Shown: positions 37,622 to 46,653 of the stretch, in pieces
How positions within the stretch are numbered: the stretch's first letter is position 1
How the letters are laid out: each line of letters starts with the position of its first letter
Assembly (NCBI RefSeq): GCF_001854185.1
Contig: NZ_CP017603.1
Location: 2,666,001-2,730,000 of the forward strand
DNA length: 64,000 nucleotides
Source: Clostridium formicaceticum
GTDB lineage: Bacteria; Bacillota; Clostridia; Peptostreptococcales; Natronincolaceae
Reading direction: 5' to 3'
Program-made: the position numbers and the translations under genes
Notes under the pieces: generated by a model
Database searches by the model: none
The model's input: the letters and a program-made list of their open reading frames with translations, nothing else
What the model was told of the DNA's origin: nothing

Positions 37622-38423
37622 ATGGAAAAAAACAAAGTCAGCCGTACCGCGCTGCTTATGGCCTACTGTCGTGGCTATCATGCTGTGCATGATGACGCTA
37701 AAATCTTTGATGACTTTCTAGCCTATTGCTTACTTCCAGAGGAGGATCGAGTATCCTTCCAACAGCAATTTACGTTAACCACCCAACAAATTAAGTCTAT
37801 TGACTCAGAAAGTGCTGCATTGTGCTATGATGAGGCGGTTGCTTTGGCGTGGGGCATGAGAAGCTTGGCCCCTTTACCCCTCGCTGTAAGTCGTGCACGA
37901 TATTCTGAAGACGGCCTTAAAAAAGCTGAGAGTATACAACAGTATGTTATTCTCGGAGCAGGGCTGGATACCTTTGCTTTTCGACACTCGGAGATAGTAG
38001 AAAAACTTCAGGTCTTCGAAGTCGATCATATCTCGACTCAATCCTTTAAGCACCGTCGTTTAGCCGAAATGAATTAGAAAATTCCAGCGAATCTCCACTT
38101 CCTTCCAATAGATTTCACCCAGGAAAGCCTGACAGCAGCACTTATGCGCTCTTCGTATAATCCTCAGCTCCCAAGCTTTTTCAGCTGGCCCTGAAAAAGC
38201 ATCCGATCGTGTACAAGCTGCAATAGAGTATACTCGGCAGCAAGGTGAGCCATTGAAAACAGGCTTTGACCCATCAACACTCGCTGCAGACCTGGCACCT
38301 CTAGGCTTACGTCTCTATGAAAACTTGAGCTCCGCTGACATCGAAGAATTATACTTCCACAAAAACACGAATGGCTATCATGCGTACGAACACATGAACT
38401 TTGCATGTGCAATTGTAGAATAG
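37622..38423 (+). pseudogene. Decayed copy of the LCM-type methyltransferase
   Basis: Nearly identical to 21,601-22,521 including about 110 bases upstream. TGG has become TAG at 38,075-38,077 (after RRLAEMN), ending the frame at 151 residues. About 120 bases are deleted after TTTTCAGCTGG near 38,189. The rest continues to the original end at 38,423. The product would lack half of the catalytic domain. Confidence 0.9.
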
Positions 38424-38539
38424 TTATGAAGTGCTCCATCAGGTTCTTAAGTATTCAAAAAGAACATCGTAACTTTACTATGCAAAATCTTTGATTGTCG
38501 GAGAAGCGTTCCCTGCCATTTATTTAAGGAGTGAAAATA

Positions 38540-38688
38540 ATGAAACAGATCAATCTTTATAAAACAATATTCATTTGTGGATAGCAGTAAAGCATTTTGA
38601 TAAAAAAGTTGAATTTATAAATGATATAGCGGCACAAAATAATCCACCAGAAGGATAATACTATGTTGTTTCTTTAAATGTTAAATAG
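38540..38688 (+). pseudogene. Fragment of the nitroreductase-like gene
   Basis: The first eight codons of the gene at 22,635 are joined to its last 40 by a deletion of about 600 bases (junction near 38,570). A further stop replaces a tyrosine codon near the end (GGATAA). Upstream and downstream DNA also matches the parent region. Confidence 0.9.
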
Positions 38689-38977
38689 TGTCAAGACCAA
38701 CTAGTAGAAATCATTGAAATTCTTGCTACAATTATAATGTTCGTTTCATTCTCCAACTTTATCTATAAAACTACCGATACAACAATACGGTGAACTGTAT
38801 TACAAATAATCGAGATTTTTAGGTTGTAGTAAAAAATGAGGATATAGAAGGGGACATAGAGTCTAATCAGAGAGGTTAGGTTTTACTTATTGATTATTAG
38901 TAAACTTTTAAAACGAATTAAGTTTACAATCGAGAAATATCCAAATATACTATTGTTAACAAAATTAACATAAATTC

Positions 38978-39486
38978 ATGACTCTTTTAGATATTTTTCA
39001 AAAACTAACGAAGGAGACGAAACTCCAGAGAGCTTCTTTCCTCAAATTGTTTCTACCCACAGCTATAAGGAGAGGGAGAAAACCCTTATGGCGGTTAAAA
39101 AAGTTGGTATGGAGGTCTGTTCTGGAGGAATCATCGGCATGGGGGAGACCTTTGCCCAAAGGGTTGAGTTTGCCTTTGCACTTAGAGATTTAGGGGTTGA
39201 TTCCATACCTTTAAATGTGTTGAATCCTATCCCAGGGATACCGTTAGAAAGTAAGAAACCACTTTCTCCCTTGGAAGTACTGAAAACCATAGGGATGTTC
39301 AGGTTTGTTTTGCCTAAAACCAATATAAGATTTGCCGGTGGCCGAGAAGTAAACCTACGGAGTCTTCAAGCTTTAGGGCTTGTTTCGGGGATCAATGGTA
39401 TGCTTACAGGAAATTACCTTACCACAAAAGGTCAGGGAATCTCAGAGGACTTAGCAATGATTGAAGACTTGGGACTTAAGTATTAA
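38978..39486 (+). pseudogene. bioB: Truncated bioB copy
   Basis: Matches the C-terminal 60 percent of bioB with two deletions: the whole N-terminal part with the radical SAM cysteines is gone, and a further gap with a frameshift occurs near 39,030. The frame from 39,088 encodes the last 132 residues almost unchanged. The upstream region keeps a BirA half site TTGTTAAC near 38,954. Confidence 0.92.
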
Positions 39487-39502
39487 CTTACGGACTAAAT
39501 GT

Positions 39503-39646
39503 GGACTAAATGCTGTAGCTGTTATTCATAAAATGGATTTGAGAGAAGAGCAGGAAGCTGTGATTAATATAAGGGAAGCTTTTGAAACAAGTCTGAAAGT
39601 AGAAAGGATTTCAGCCTTGTTTGCGATGTTTTCACAAGAATTTTAA
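39503..39646 (+). pseudogene. bioD: bioD C-terminal fragment
   Basis: GGACTAAATGCTGTAGCTGT at 39,503 and the following codons match the last 48 residues of bioD (27,947-28,068). It is joined directly to the end of the bioB fragment, so the ECF gene, bioW, bioF and most of bioD have been deleted from this copy. Confidence 0.88.
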
Positions 39647-39732
39647 AGTCGTATTTATATGTAGATTAAAGAAATCAAAAACAAAAATTAAAACAGAAAT
39701 TAGATCAATTTCATTATTTTTCTAATTTTCTA

Positions 39733-39768
39733 AAAAAGCTCAAGGGTTTACACTCTTGGGCTTTTTGT
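39733..39768 (+). terminator. Terminator after the duplicated region
   Basis: AAGCTCAAGGGT pairs with ACTCTTGGGCTT across TTAC, followed by TTT; flanked by A- and T-runs. Confidence 0.75.
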
Positions 39769-39873
39769 CAATATTGCAAATTTTAGTGTTTATGCTATGG
39801 TAAATTTGTCGAAATTTATTAAAAACAGCGTGGTACAATAGAAGAAATGAACATGCAAAGGAGTAAACTACGG

Positions 39874-41298
39874 ATGATGATCAATGAAAAAATCACAAGA
39901 CCTATCACAGAAGCAAAATATCTCTCCACAGAAAATACCTGGCGATATCGTAGTATATTAAGGGTTTTTTATACACAATATGAAAAAATTAGATATTGGA
40001 TGTACAAGGAAGAGGTAACGCAGGAATTAAAGGAACTTCCTCTTTTTCAGGACTATACCATCGATCAGTGCAAGCAGGATTTAGATACTTTGGTGGAGTG
40101 GGGAAATTTAATTCCCCTTCAGGATACAAAAAAAGCCGCCACCATAGAGGAATTTAAAAACAAACAATTTCGTTATCAGCTATCGGAATATGCTGTTGAA
40201 ATAGAACGGATGACCATTAAACTAGAAAACCTTTTTGTAGAGGGAGGCTCTCTGGAACCCTCTTTATTAGAAAGAATAAAAAATCATCTTTTACAGCTGC
40301 CTAATATGATTACAGCAGAAGATAAGAAGGTGGATTTATGGTGGCAGGATTTAAATGCTGATTTTAAACGTTTGAATCAAAATTATCAGGACTATATCAG
40401 AGATTTACACAGCATAAAAGCGGAGGAAATGATGCAAACCAAGGAATTTTTGGTTTTTAAAGATAAATTCATTGCCTATTTAAGGGATTTTATCAAGGGC
40501 CTGCAGGAACATTCCTATGCCATTGAAGAGATTTTAAAAAACTTAGAACCCCATGCTATTGATAAGGTATTAAAGAAAGTATGCACCTATCAGCAGTCTA
40601 TTCCTAGAATAGAACTGGAAATTTCCCAGCAGGATATATGGCAGAACATTGAAGGGCGATGGAGGAATTTAAATCATTGGTTTTTAGGTACTGCCGGTAA
40701 GGAAAGTGAAGCTTTAAAGCTGTTTGATATGACCAATGAAATTATCCGTAAGATCACCCGCTATGCCTCTCAGATTGTTGAAAGCCGCAATAGTGCAGCC
40801 AATCGAAAGGAAGAATACAAAAAGCTATGTCAAATGTTTTTAAACTATGAAACATGGAGGGATATGGAAAGCAATGAATGGCTGGATCTGGAGCAGGATC
40901 GAGGTCGGATTCGCAGGCATCGTGTCTATCGCCGCCTGATGATGGCTCCCGTTGTTTATCAGGAGGGTCTGGAGGATGCGGATTATCTATATATTAAAAA
41001 CTACCGAAATATGCTGCAAAATGATTTTGAAAAGCAATTTAATGCAGCCCTTCATCTCCAAAAAAATGCAGCACTACTCCTCATGGAGGGAAATAAAAAC
41101 TACAAGGATACCTTTCCAAGCCAAAAAAGCATTTCAGATATTGTTTTGTTTATCAATCGAGGAATCGTAGAAGCAGTAAAGTCTGGAGAGCTTTCAAGAA
41201 GAGAAAATGACACCATCCCTCTCTCCATCCCTGCCTTTGAAACATTAAAGGTATTAAGAGGGATGGACCAAAACCTATCGAGAAATGTCTACCGATAA
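39874..41298 (+). pseudogene. jetA: Wadjet type II JetA fused by deletion to JetB fragment
   Basis: Residues 1 to about 340 match JetA of type II Wadjet (TIGR02677/DUF2397): a winged-helix start (NTWRYRSILRVFY) and helical body. From RRHRVYRRLMMAPVVYQEGL on (about 40,910) it switches to the middle of JetB (TIGR02678/DUF2398), so the end of jetA and the start of jetB were deleted in frame. The frame ends prematurely at 41,298 through a frameshift. ATG 39,874 has AAAGGAG upstream; ATG 39,847 is the alternative. JetA is the kleisin-like partner of an SMC complex that cuts invading plasmids; this hybrid is unlikely to work. Confidence 0.78.
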
Positions 41299-41467
41299 GC
41301 TGTGTGATGAAGTGATGAACTATATGGAGGATTTTCAAATGCTACAGATAGAGGAAAATAGCAACACAGTCCTCCTCATGCCTTTGGTAGGAAAGATGAT
41401 TGGAGATTATCCAAAGGACTTTTTAGAAAAGATTTCTCAAGAGAAGGAGGAAGCCTATGGAAAATAG
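41285..41467 (+). pseudogene. jetB: C-terminal JetB fragment after frameshift
   Basis: In the +1 frame relative to the preceding gene, 60 codons continue the JetB tail (TDKLCDEVMNYMEDFQML, then NTVLLMPLVGKMIGDYP). A single missing base near 41,283 explains the break. The stop overlaps the start of jetC, the tight spacing expected of an ancestral jetABCD operon. Confidence 0.75.
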
Positions 41468-41886
41468 ATGGATGATGCATCGCATAGGATTGATTAATTT
41501 CTGGTATTATGACAAATTACCGTTTTAGTGGTGGAGAAAAGGCCATGGCCATGTATGTTCCCCTATTTTCATCGGTGTATGCCAGATATCAGGGGGCCAA
41601 TAGGGATTGTCCAAGAATCATATCCCTTGATGAAGCCTTTGCAGGGGTGGATGAAAATAATATTCGAGATATGTTTAAACTGCTGGAGGAATTAAATCTT
41701 AACTTTATTATGAACTCTCAAATATTGTGGGGAGATTATGATACAGTAAAATCCCTTTCTATCTGTGAGCTGATTCGGCCCAACAATGCTGACTTTGTGA
41801 CGGTGATTCGTTATCACTGGGATGGAAAGGTAAAGGAATTAGTCATAGATGAGGTGGAGGAAGATGAAGGAGTCAGCATTGCTTAG
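41457..41886 (+). pseudogene. jetC: JetC (SMC-like ATPase) with huge internal deletion
   Basis: The start ATG at 41,457 encodes MENRWMMHRIGLINFWYYD, the family N-terminus just before Walker A. The sequence then jumps, out of frame, to the extreme C-terminus: FSGGEKAMAMYVPLF (ABC signature) and RIISLDEAFAGVDENNIRDMF (Walker B), ending at 41,886. About 1,200 or more residues with Walker A and the coiled coil are missing, judged from the usual family length (TIGR02680). Confidence 0.85.
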
Positions 41887-43162
41887 TCAATGCATTACGT
41901 ATTTTAAAGAGAACAAAGGATTCAAAAGACCCCTTGAAAAGATCAGGGAAAAATATAAATCCTTAGGTGCTTTAGGGGGAACAATCCTACTAGATAAGCT
42001 AACACCATAGGAAAAGGAAGCCTTAAGCGGCTTCCTGAAAAAAAGCTACTATCAACAGAAAAGTGCCACCATTAAGGTGGAAGCCTTTGAGAGAGGATTG
42101 CTGGATACAAAGTTTGAAGATTTGAAGCTTATAGATATTCTAGAAGCCTATTTTCAGGAAAAATTGATTTCCAAGAAAGAAGAAAAGAATCTCTACGAGT
42201 GGGAGAAGGAGGCGTTTTTTCATCAGATTCTGAAGGAAAATCAAGGGACAGCCTTCGGTAGTTGGTTGCAGAAGGCTTTAGAGACAAAGGAATTTGGTTA
42301 TCGAAGCCTATCACTGGATTATGATGCTGACAGAGAAGCCTTAGAAAAGAACCTATTATTAACCGCAAAGGCTGTAAAATCACTACCCTATTATGAAAAC
42401 CACAAGGAACGGTTAGCTTTTTTCTCCTCTCGTATCAGCAAAAACCCCCATACCTTCGATGAAGGAAGTCCCTGTCATAAGCTGCTATTATATCATCTGA
42501 TGTTTTTATTTCAAAAGAACTACCCTCAAAATGCAGAGGAAAGGGCGGAGATATACTATCAGGCAGGAATTATTAAGGATGATATATCCAACTACACCAC
42601 CTGCTTTGGCCTATTAGCTTACGATAAACAGCAGATCCATACTGGCTGGGAGGGTTTTTATAAAAGAAAAGAGCCTATGCAGGTAAGCCTTTGGAATTTA
42701 TCTGAAGTGGAGAGAATCACAAGCCCCTTTAAAAAGGTATTTGTCGTAGAAAACCCAACGGTTTTTAGTGGTATCATTGACGCCATACAAAATCTAAAGG
42801 TTTCCTTAGTATGCACAAATGGACAGGTGAAGCTGGCATCACTGATTCTATTGGATAAGCTGGTAGAAGAAGGCTTTCATATCTATTATTCTGGTGATTT
42901 TGATCCAGAGGGGCTGATGATTGCTGATAAGCTTAAAAGAAGATATAAAGAAAATTTAACCCTATGGCGCTATACAAAAGAAGACTATAAAAGAGCTTTA
43001 TCTCATGAAGGAATAGCTAAAAGTCGTATGGAGAAAACCAACAAATTACAGGATGCTACTCTTATAGATATATCTTTAGAGATGCAAAAGTTAAAAGTAG
43101 CTGGTTATCAGGAACTGCTGATGACGTGTTTTAAAGAGGATGTTATGAGATTATCCGTCTAA
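41864..43162 (+). pseudogene. jetD: JetD (TOPRIM-type nuclease) with in-frame stop
   Basis: A 432-codon frame matching JetD (TIGR02679/DUF2399), near full length. The only evident lesion is TAG at 42,008-42,010 (codon 49, after DKLTP). The downstream frame keeps the TOPRIM-like acidic motifs VVENPTVFSG and SGDFDPEG. It starts with ATG behind GGTGGAGGAAG and overlaps the end of jetC. JetD is the nuclease of Wadjet; a shortened product could only start internally, for example near 42,077. Confidence 0.85.
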
Positions 43163-43199
43163 TGATATCAATCATGATAAGTATTTTTAGAAAAATTTT

Positions 43200-43358
43200 G
43201 TATTTTTGGAAGGTATATGTTAAAATGTGTTGAAATATTTATTTAAAGTGTTGAACTATGTAGTATCAATGCAGACAATGCAATATTAAATTTTTTCTTT
43301 TAGGTAAAGATTATGGAACTATTTCTTTACAAAGGCAGGAAGCAAGTGGAATTGTTTT
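43200..43358 (+). repeat. ~150 bp direct repeat, right copy
   Basis: Partner of 37,355-37,504; it includes ATGTGTTGAAATATTTATTT and AACTATGTAGTATCAATGCA and carries a small extra GACAATGCA-type duplication. It lies 40 bases before the SPFH gene and may contain its promoter. Confidence 0.85.
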
Positions 43359-43398
43359 ATGGTTTTTTATCGAAATCTATTTACGAGGAGGAAGGTAT

Positions 43399-44325
43399 AT
43401 GAAAACAAAAACCAAAGTCATTTTATATGTCATTCTAGGAGGAATCCTGGTCTTAAACTGCTGGTACATGGTAAAAACAGGAGAAAAAGCTTTGGTAGTA
43501 AGATTTGGAGAAAACATAAAAGTAGAAACTACAACAGGGATAAAATTTAAAATGCCTTTTATAGATCGTATTATCAAGTATAACACAGAGGAATTGCATC
43601 AATTAGAATATGGATTTATATCACACCAAGAAGAAAATCGTGGAAATGATGAATCCATTAAATTACAGTATACTGACAATGAAGCAGAATCCTTACTACT
43701 AACAAAAGGAAGTTATATTGTAAATGGAGAACTCATTTTACAATATAAAATTGGAAATGTTTATGATTATCACTACAAAGTTAGTGATCAAATAGGAACT
43801 TTGCAGCTTGCCCTAGAAAGTGTCATCAGACGTAATGTTCAAAACAAGACTTTAGATGATGCTCTTCTTAACAAAGAAGTAATATCTGCAGAGATTTTGC
43901 CAGAGATTAGAAAGAAAGTCAACGAATATGGTTTAGGAATAGAAGTGGTAAACGTAGAAATCCAAAACATCAGTGTGCCAAGTGAAGTCAAAGCAGCATA
44001 TGACGATGTAAATAATGCTAAAAATGAAAAAAGTGGTAGACTAGAGGAAGCCAATAAATATAAAAATTCTATTATCCCTGAAGCAAGAGCGGAGGCATAT
44101 AAATTGGTTGAAGAAGCCAAAGGGTATAAATCAGAAAAACTAGGGCAGGCAAAAGGGGATGTTGCAAGTTTTCTTCAAGTTTATGAACAGTACAAAGCAG
44201 CTCCCAGTGGAACAAAGAAAAGATTGTATTTGGAGACGATGGAAAAAGTTTTGCAAAAGGCAAAAAACAAATATATTGTTGATATACAGGATGGCGCTAT
44301 AAAATATATTCCATTAGGAAATTAG
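43399..44325 (+). CDS. SPFH/band-7 membrane protein, HflK/HflC-like
   Basis: 308-residue protein with one N-terminal membrane helix (about 7-25), an SPFH domain (about 27-205; TGEKALVVRFGE, ISVPSEVKAAYDDVNNAKNE) and an Ala/Glu/Lys-rich coiled coil. Such proteins form oligomeric cages that modulate the FtsH protease in membranes. The paralogue downstream is probably its partner, as HflK with HflC; FtsH is not in the window. GAGGAGGAAG precedes the ATG. Confidence 0.85.
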   Translation: MKTKTKVILYVILGGILVLNCWYMVKTGEKALVVRFGENIKVETTTGIKFKMPFIDRIIKYNTEELHQLEYGFISHQEENRGNDESIKLQYTDNEAESLLLTKGSYIVNGELILQYKIGNVYDYHYKVSDQIGTLQLALESVIRRNVQNKTLDDALLNKEVISAEILPEIRKKVNEYGLGIEVVNVEIQNISVPSEVKAAYDDVNNAKNEKSGRLEEANKYKNSIIPEARAEAYKLVEEAKGYKSEKLGQAKGDVASFLQVYEQYKAAPSGTKKRLYLETMEKVLQKAKNKYIVDIQDGAIKYIPLGN

Positions 44326-44336
44326 GGGGAGATTTT

Positions 44337-45605
44337 GTGTTAAATGGAAAGGAATCTAATTTTAAATTGTCAAAATTTATTCCAAAATATTTGCTTCCAT
44401 TGTTTATTTTAGGAATAATATTTTTCGGATTTAGCCAATCTTTGATAATATCAATACTTGTATTACTAATACACAACAAAAAAGAAGTCAAAAAAGTATT
44501 TTTCAAAACAGCTAACAGTTCAACGCATCAATCAGATGAACAGCTAGCAAGCACACTTAATTATCAAGATCAACAGGAAGGGGAGGGGAACATCGTGGTA
44601 GATCATAAAGAAGAAACAAAATCAGGGCACATAAATATTGATTTGAGTCAAATGTCAAAGAACTTTCACTTTAGTAAAAAAGCATTCACTATAGTACTAT
44701 TAATATTTGGATTTATTATTCTATTTAATTTATGCACCTTTACAGTGGATGAATCTACTACTGTTGTTGTAAAAACATTGGGTAATATGAATAAAGTGAT
44801 TGTAAGCAAGGACAATACGGCAGTGGATATTCAGAATACATTAAAACCAGATTTTAAAAATCTGGAGATTATAAAAGATAAAGGCTTGTTTTTCAAGATA
44901 CCTTTTTTTCAAGAAATTAACGCTTATACAAGCAAATTAATTACTTACGAATCAACAGAGGAGCTTGTAACAACTGGAGACAAAAGGCAGTATATGGTTA
45001 AATTTTTTGCACAGTACAAGGTAACGCATCCTGGATTATTTGAAATAAGTATGGGAAGTTTCTCCAAGGCAAATTCTACGCTAGATAATCTAATTTATCC
45101 AGTAATAATCACCAAGATAAATAAGCTGCAAAGTGAAGACTTTTTAACAAACAAGGAAAGACTATACAAAGAGTTAGAAGAAAGTAAAAAAGAATTAAAC
45201 GAGAAAATTGCTCAATACGGAATGGAAGTTGATGATATAGAGATTCATAGAACCCTATTACCTCCAGCAAATGTTGCGTCGACTTATGATAAGATGATAA
45301 AAGAGCGTCAAGCTATAGCACAGCAAATAAGAAGTGAAGGCGATGAGGAGTATGACAAGGTAGTAGCTGGTACGGATCGTGAAAAGAAAGAAATAATAGG
45401 TGCAGCTATTGAAGAAAGTGAAGGTATCAGAGGGGAAGCAGACGCAGAAGCTTTAAAAATTTATGCAGAAGCCTTCAGTAAAGATCCTGAGTTTTATGAG
45501 TTTCTACGAACGCTAAAAACCTATGAAAACAGTATTGACAGCGATACAACAATCTATCTTGACAAGAATAATGAAATATTAAGAATATTTAGCAACGGGA
45601 GATAA
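44337..45605 (+). CDS. SPFH/band-7 protein, HflC-like, with extended N-terminus
   Basis: 422-residue protein. Two hydrophobic segments (about 17-40 and 115-135) are separated by a polar stretch of about 75 residues, unlike the single helix of usual HflC. The SPFH domain follows, then the HflC signature: IRSEGDEEYDKVVAGTDREK, GEADAEALKIYAEAF and DPEFYEFLRTL. GTG start with AGGGGGAG; 11 bases after the first SPFH gene. It probably forms a membrane complex with its neighbour. Confidence 0.86.
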   Translation: MLNGKESNFKLSKFIPKYLLPLFILGIIFFGFSQSLIISILVLLIHNKKEVKKVFFKTANSSTHQSDEQLASTLNYQDQQEGEGNIVVDHKEETKSGHINIDLSQMSKNFHFSKKAFTIVLLIFGFIILFNLCTFTVDESTTVVVKTLGNMNKVIVSKDNTAVDIQNTLKPDFKNLEIIKDKGLFFKIPFFQEINAYTSKLITYESTEELVTTGDKRQYMVKFFAQYKVTHPGLFEISMGSFSKANSTLDNLIYPVIITKINKLQSEDFLTNKERLYKELEESKKELNEKIAQYGMEVDDIEIHRTLLPPANVASTYDKMIKERQAIAQQIRSEGDEEYDKVVAGTDREKKEIIGAAIEESEGIRGEADAEALKIYAEAFSKDPEFYEFLRTLKTYENSIDSDTTIYLDKNNEILRIFSNGR

Positions 45606-45684
45606 AAATAGAGAGACTGGCACCCCATAGAAGAATATACAGATTATAAATGGTTGAATGTTTTTATGAAGGAAGGGTGATTTT

Positions 45685-46653
45685 ATTCAAAAAAAGCTTT
45701 TGATATTCATAATGATTGTGATCATGACTTTTTGCTTCTTTATCAAAGGGAGGGAGGGATTAGAGTTTTTAGCTGTAAATCCAAGCAGGGAAAAATCTTT
45801 TTTTATTTCCAAAATGCCTCCAGTACATATTTTAGGTAAAACATCTGAAGGGAATAATCAAACCGTAGATTTTTCTTTGGAAAAGAAAGTGAAACTAGGG
45901 CAATTAAAATTTAAAGAACAAATATATTTTGTCGATATAAAGGAACAGACAATAATGATCTTATCACCAAAGGGGGAAATTCTGGAAAGATACCATCTGC
46001 AAGAAGGAAACAGACGTATTATCAGCAGTCATATAGATGACATAAACAGTGACGGTGATGATAGCATACTCTTGGTGACTGGTGAAAAGGGGGCAGAATT
46101 TGGGGATACCCTGCTGATCCTAAACTTTGATGGAGAAATAATTAAAGAAGTGTACAATCAGACTTTCCAAAGGCTTAACCCATGGAAGGTTCAAACCTGC
46201 GATGTAGATGGTGATGGTCAAAAGGAAATTTCTTTAGGTGTTTATAAAGAAGCTCAGTTTCATCCAGTGATGGCTAAAAGACCATTTATTTATGACTGGC
46301 AAGAGGAGGGTATGTTAGTTCCAAAATGGAGGGGTTCTAGACTAGCTAGACCTTTTACAGATTATATTTTTTCAGATATGGATGGAAGTGGTAGCGATGA
46401 GTTAATAGCTATTGAAATTTTGGAAAGTGGGAAAAAAGTGCTCCACGTTTATAAGTGGAAGGGTTTTGGCTTTGAAGGTGTAGGAGAATCCTTGCCTTAT
46501 GCAGATATTGAAGCAATCAAAAAGTTAAAAAAAGAGGATACCTTTAGTCTTTATGCTTTCATAAAGGGAAGAGGTGAAGTAAAATGGTATCCCTTTATTT
46601 TAGAAGGAGAAAAAATAGAGGTTTTTATGGAAACCAAGGGGGAAGATAAATGA
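45685..46653 (+). CDS. Membrane-anchored FG-GAP/VCBS-repeat-like protein
   Basis: About 322-residue protein with an N-terminal membrane anchor or signal (KKLLIFIMIVIMTFCFFI) and an external domain holding Asp-rich, calcium-loop-like motifs typical of FG-GAP/VCBS propellers: DINSDGDDS, DVDGDGQKE, DMDGSGSDE. GGAAGGGTG sits six to eight bases before an ATT codon at 45,685 that would give the basic start IQKK; the first standard codon (TTG 45,700) lies 22 bases from that site and removes the basic residues. The end overlaps the next gene (ATGA). Role unknown, probably envelope. Confidence 0.65.
   Translation: MQKKLLIFIMIVIMTFCFFIKGREGLEFLAVNPSREKSFFISKMPPVHILGKTSEGNNQTVDFSLEKKVKLGQLKFKEQIYFVDIKEQTIMILSPKGEILERYHLQEGNRRIISSHIDDINSDGDDSILLVTGEKGAEFGDTLLILNFDGEIIKEVYNQTFQRLNPWKVQTCDVDGDGQKEISLGVYKEAQFHPVMAKRPFIYDWQEEGMLVPKWRGSRLARPFTDYIFSDMDGSGSDELIAIEILESGKKVLHVYKWKGFGFEGVGESLPYADIEAIKKLKKEDTFSLYAFIKGRGEVKWYPFILEGEKIEVFMETKGEDK

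Noticed and set aside
38964-39193. Small gene starting at 38,978
   Set aside because: It is a frameshifted part of the bioB copy; only its first 15 residues are in the bioB frame.
41077-43162. Intact toprim/SMC defence system of a new type
   Set aside because: The pieces fit the four known Wadjet type II proteins, each broken; nothing suggests a working new system.
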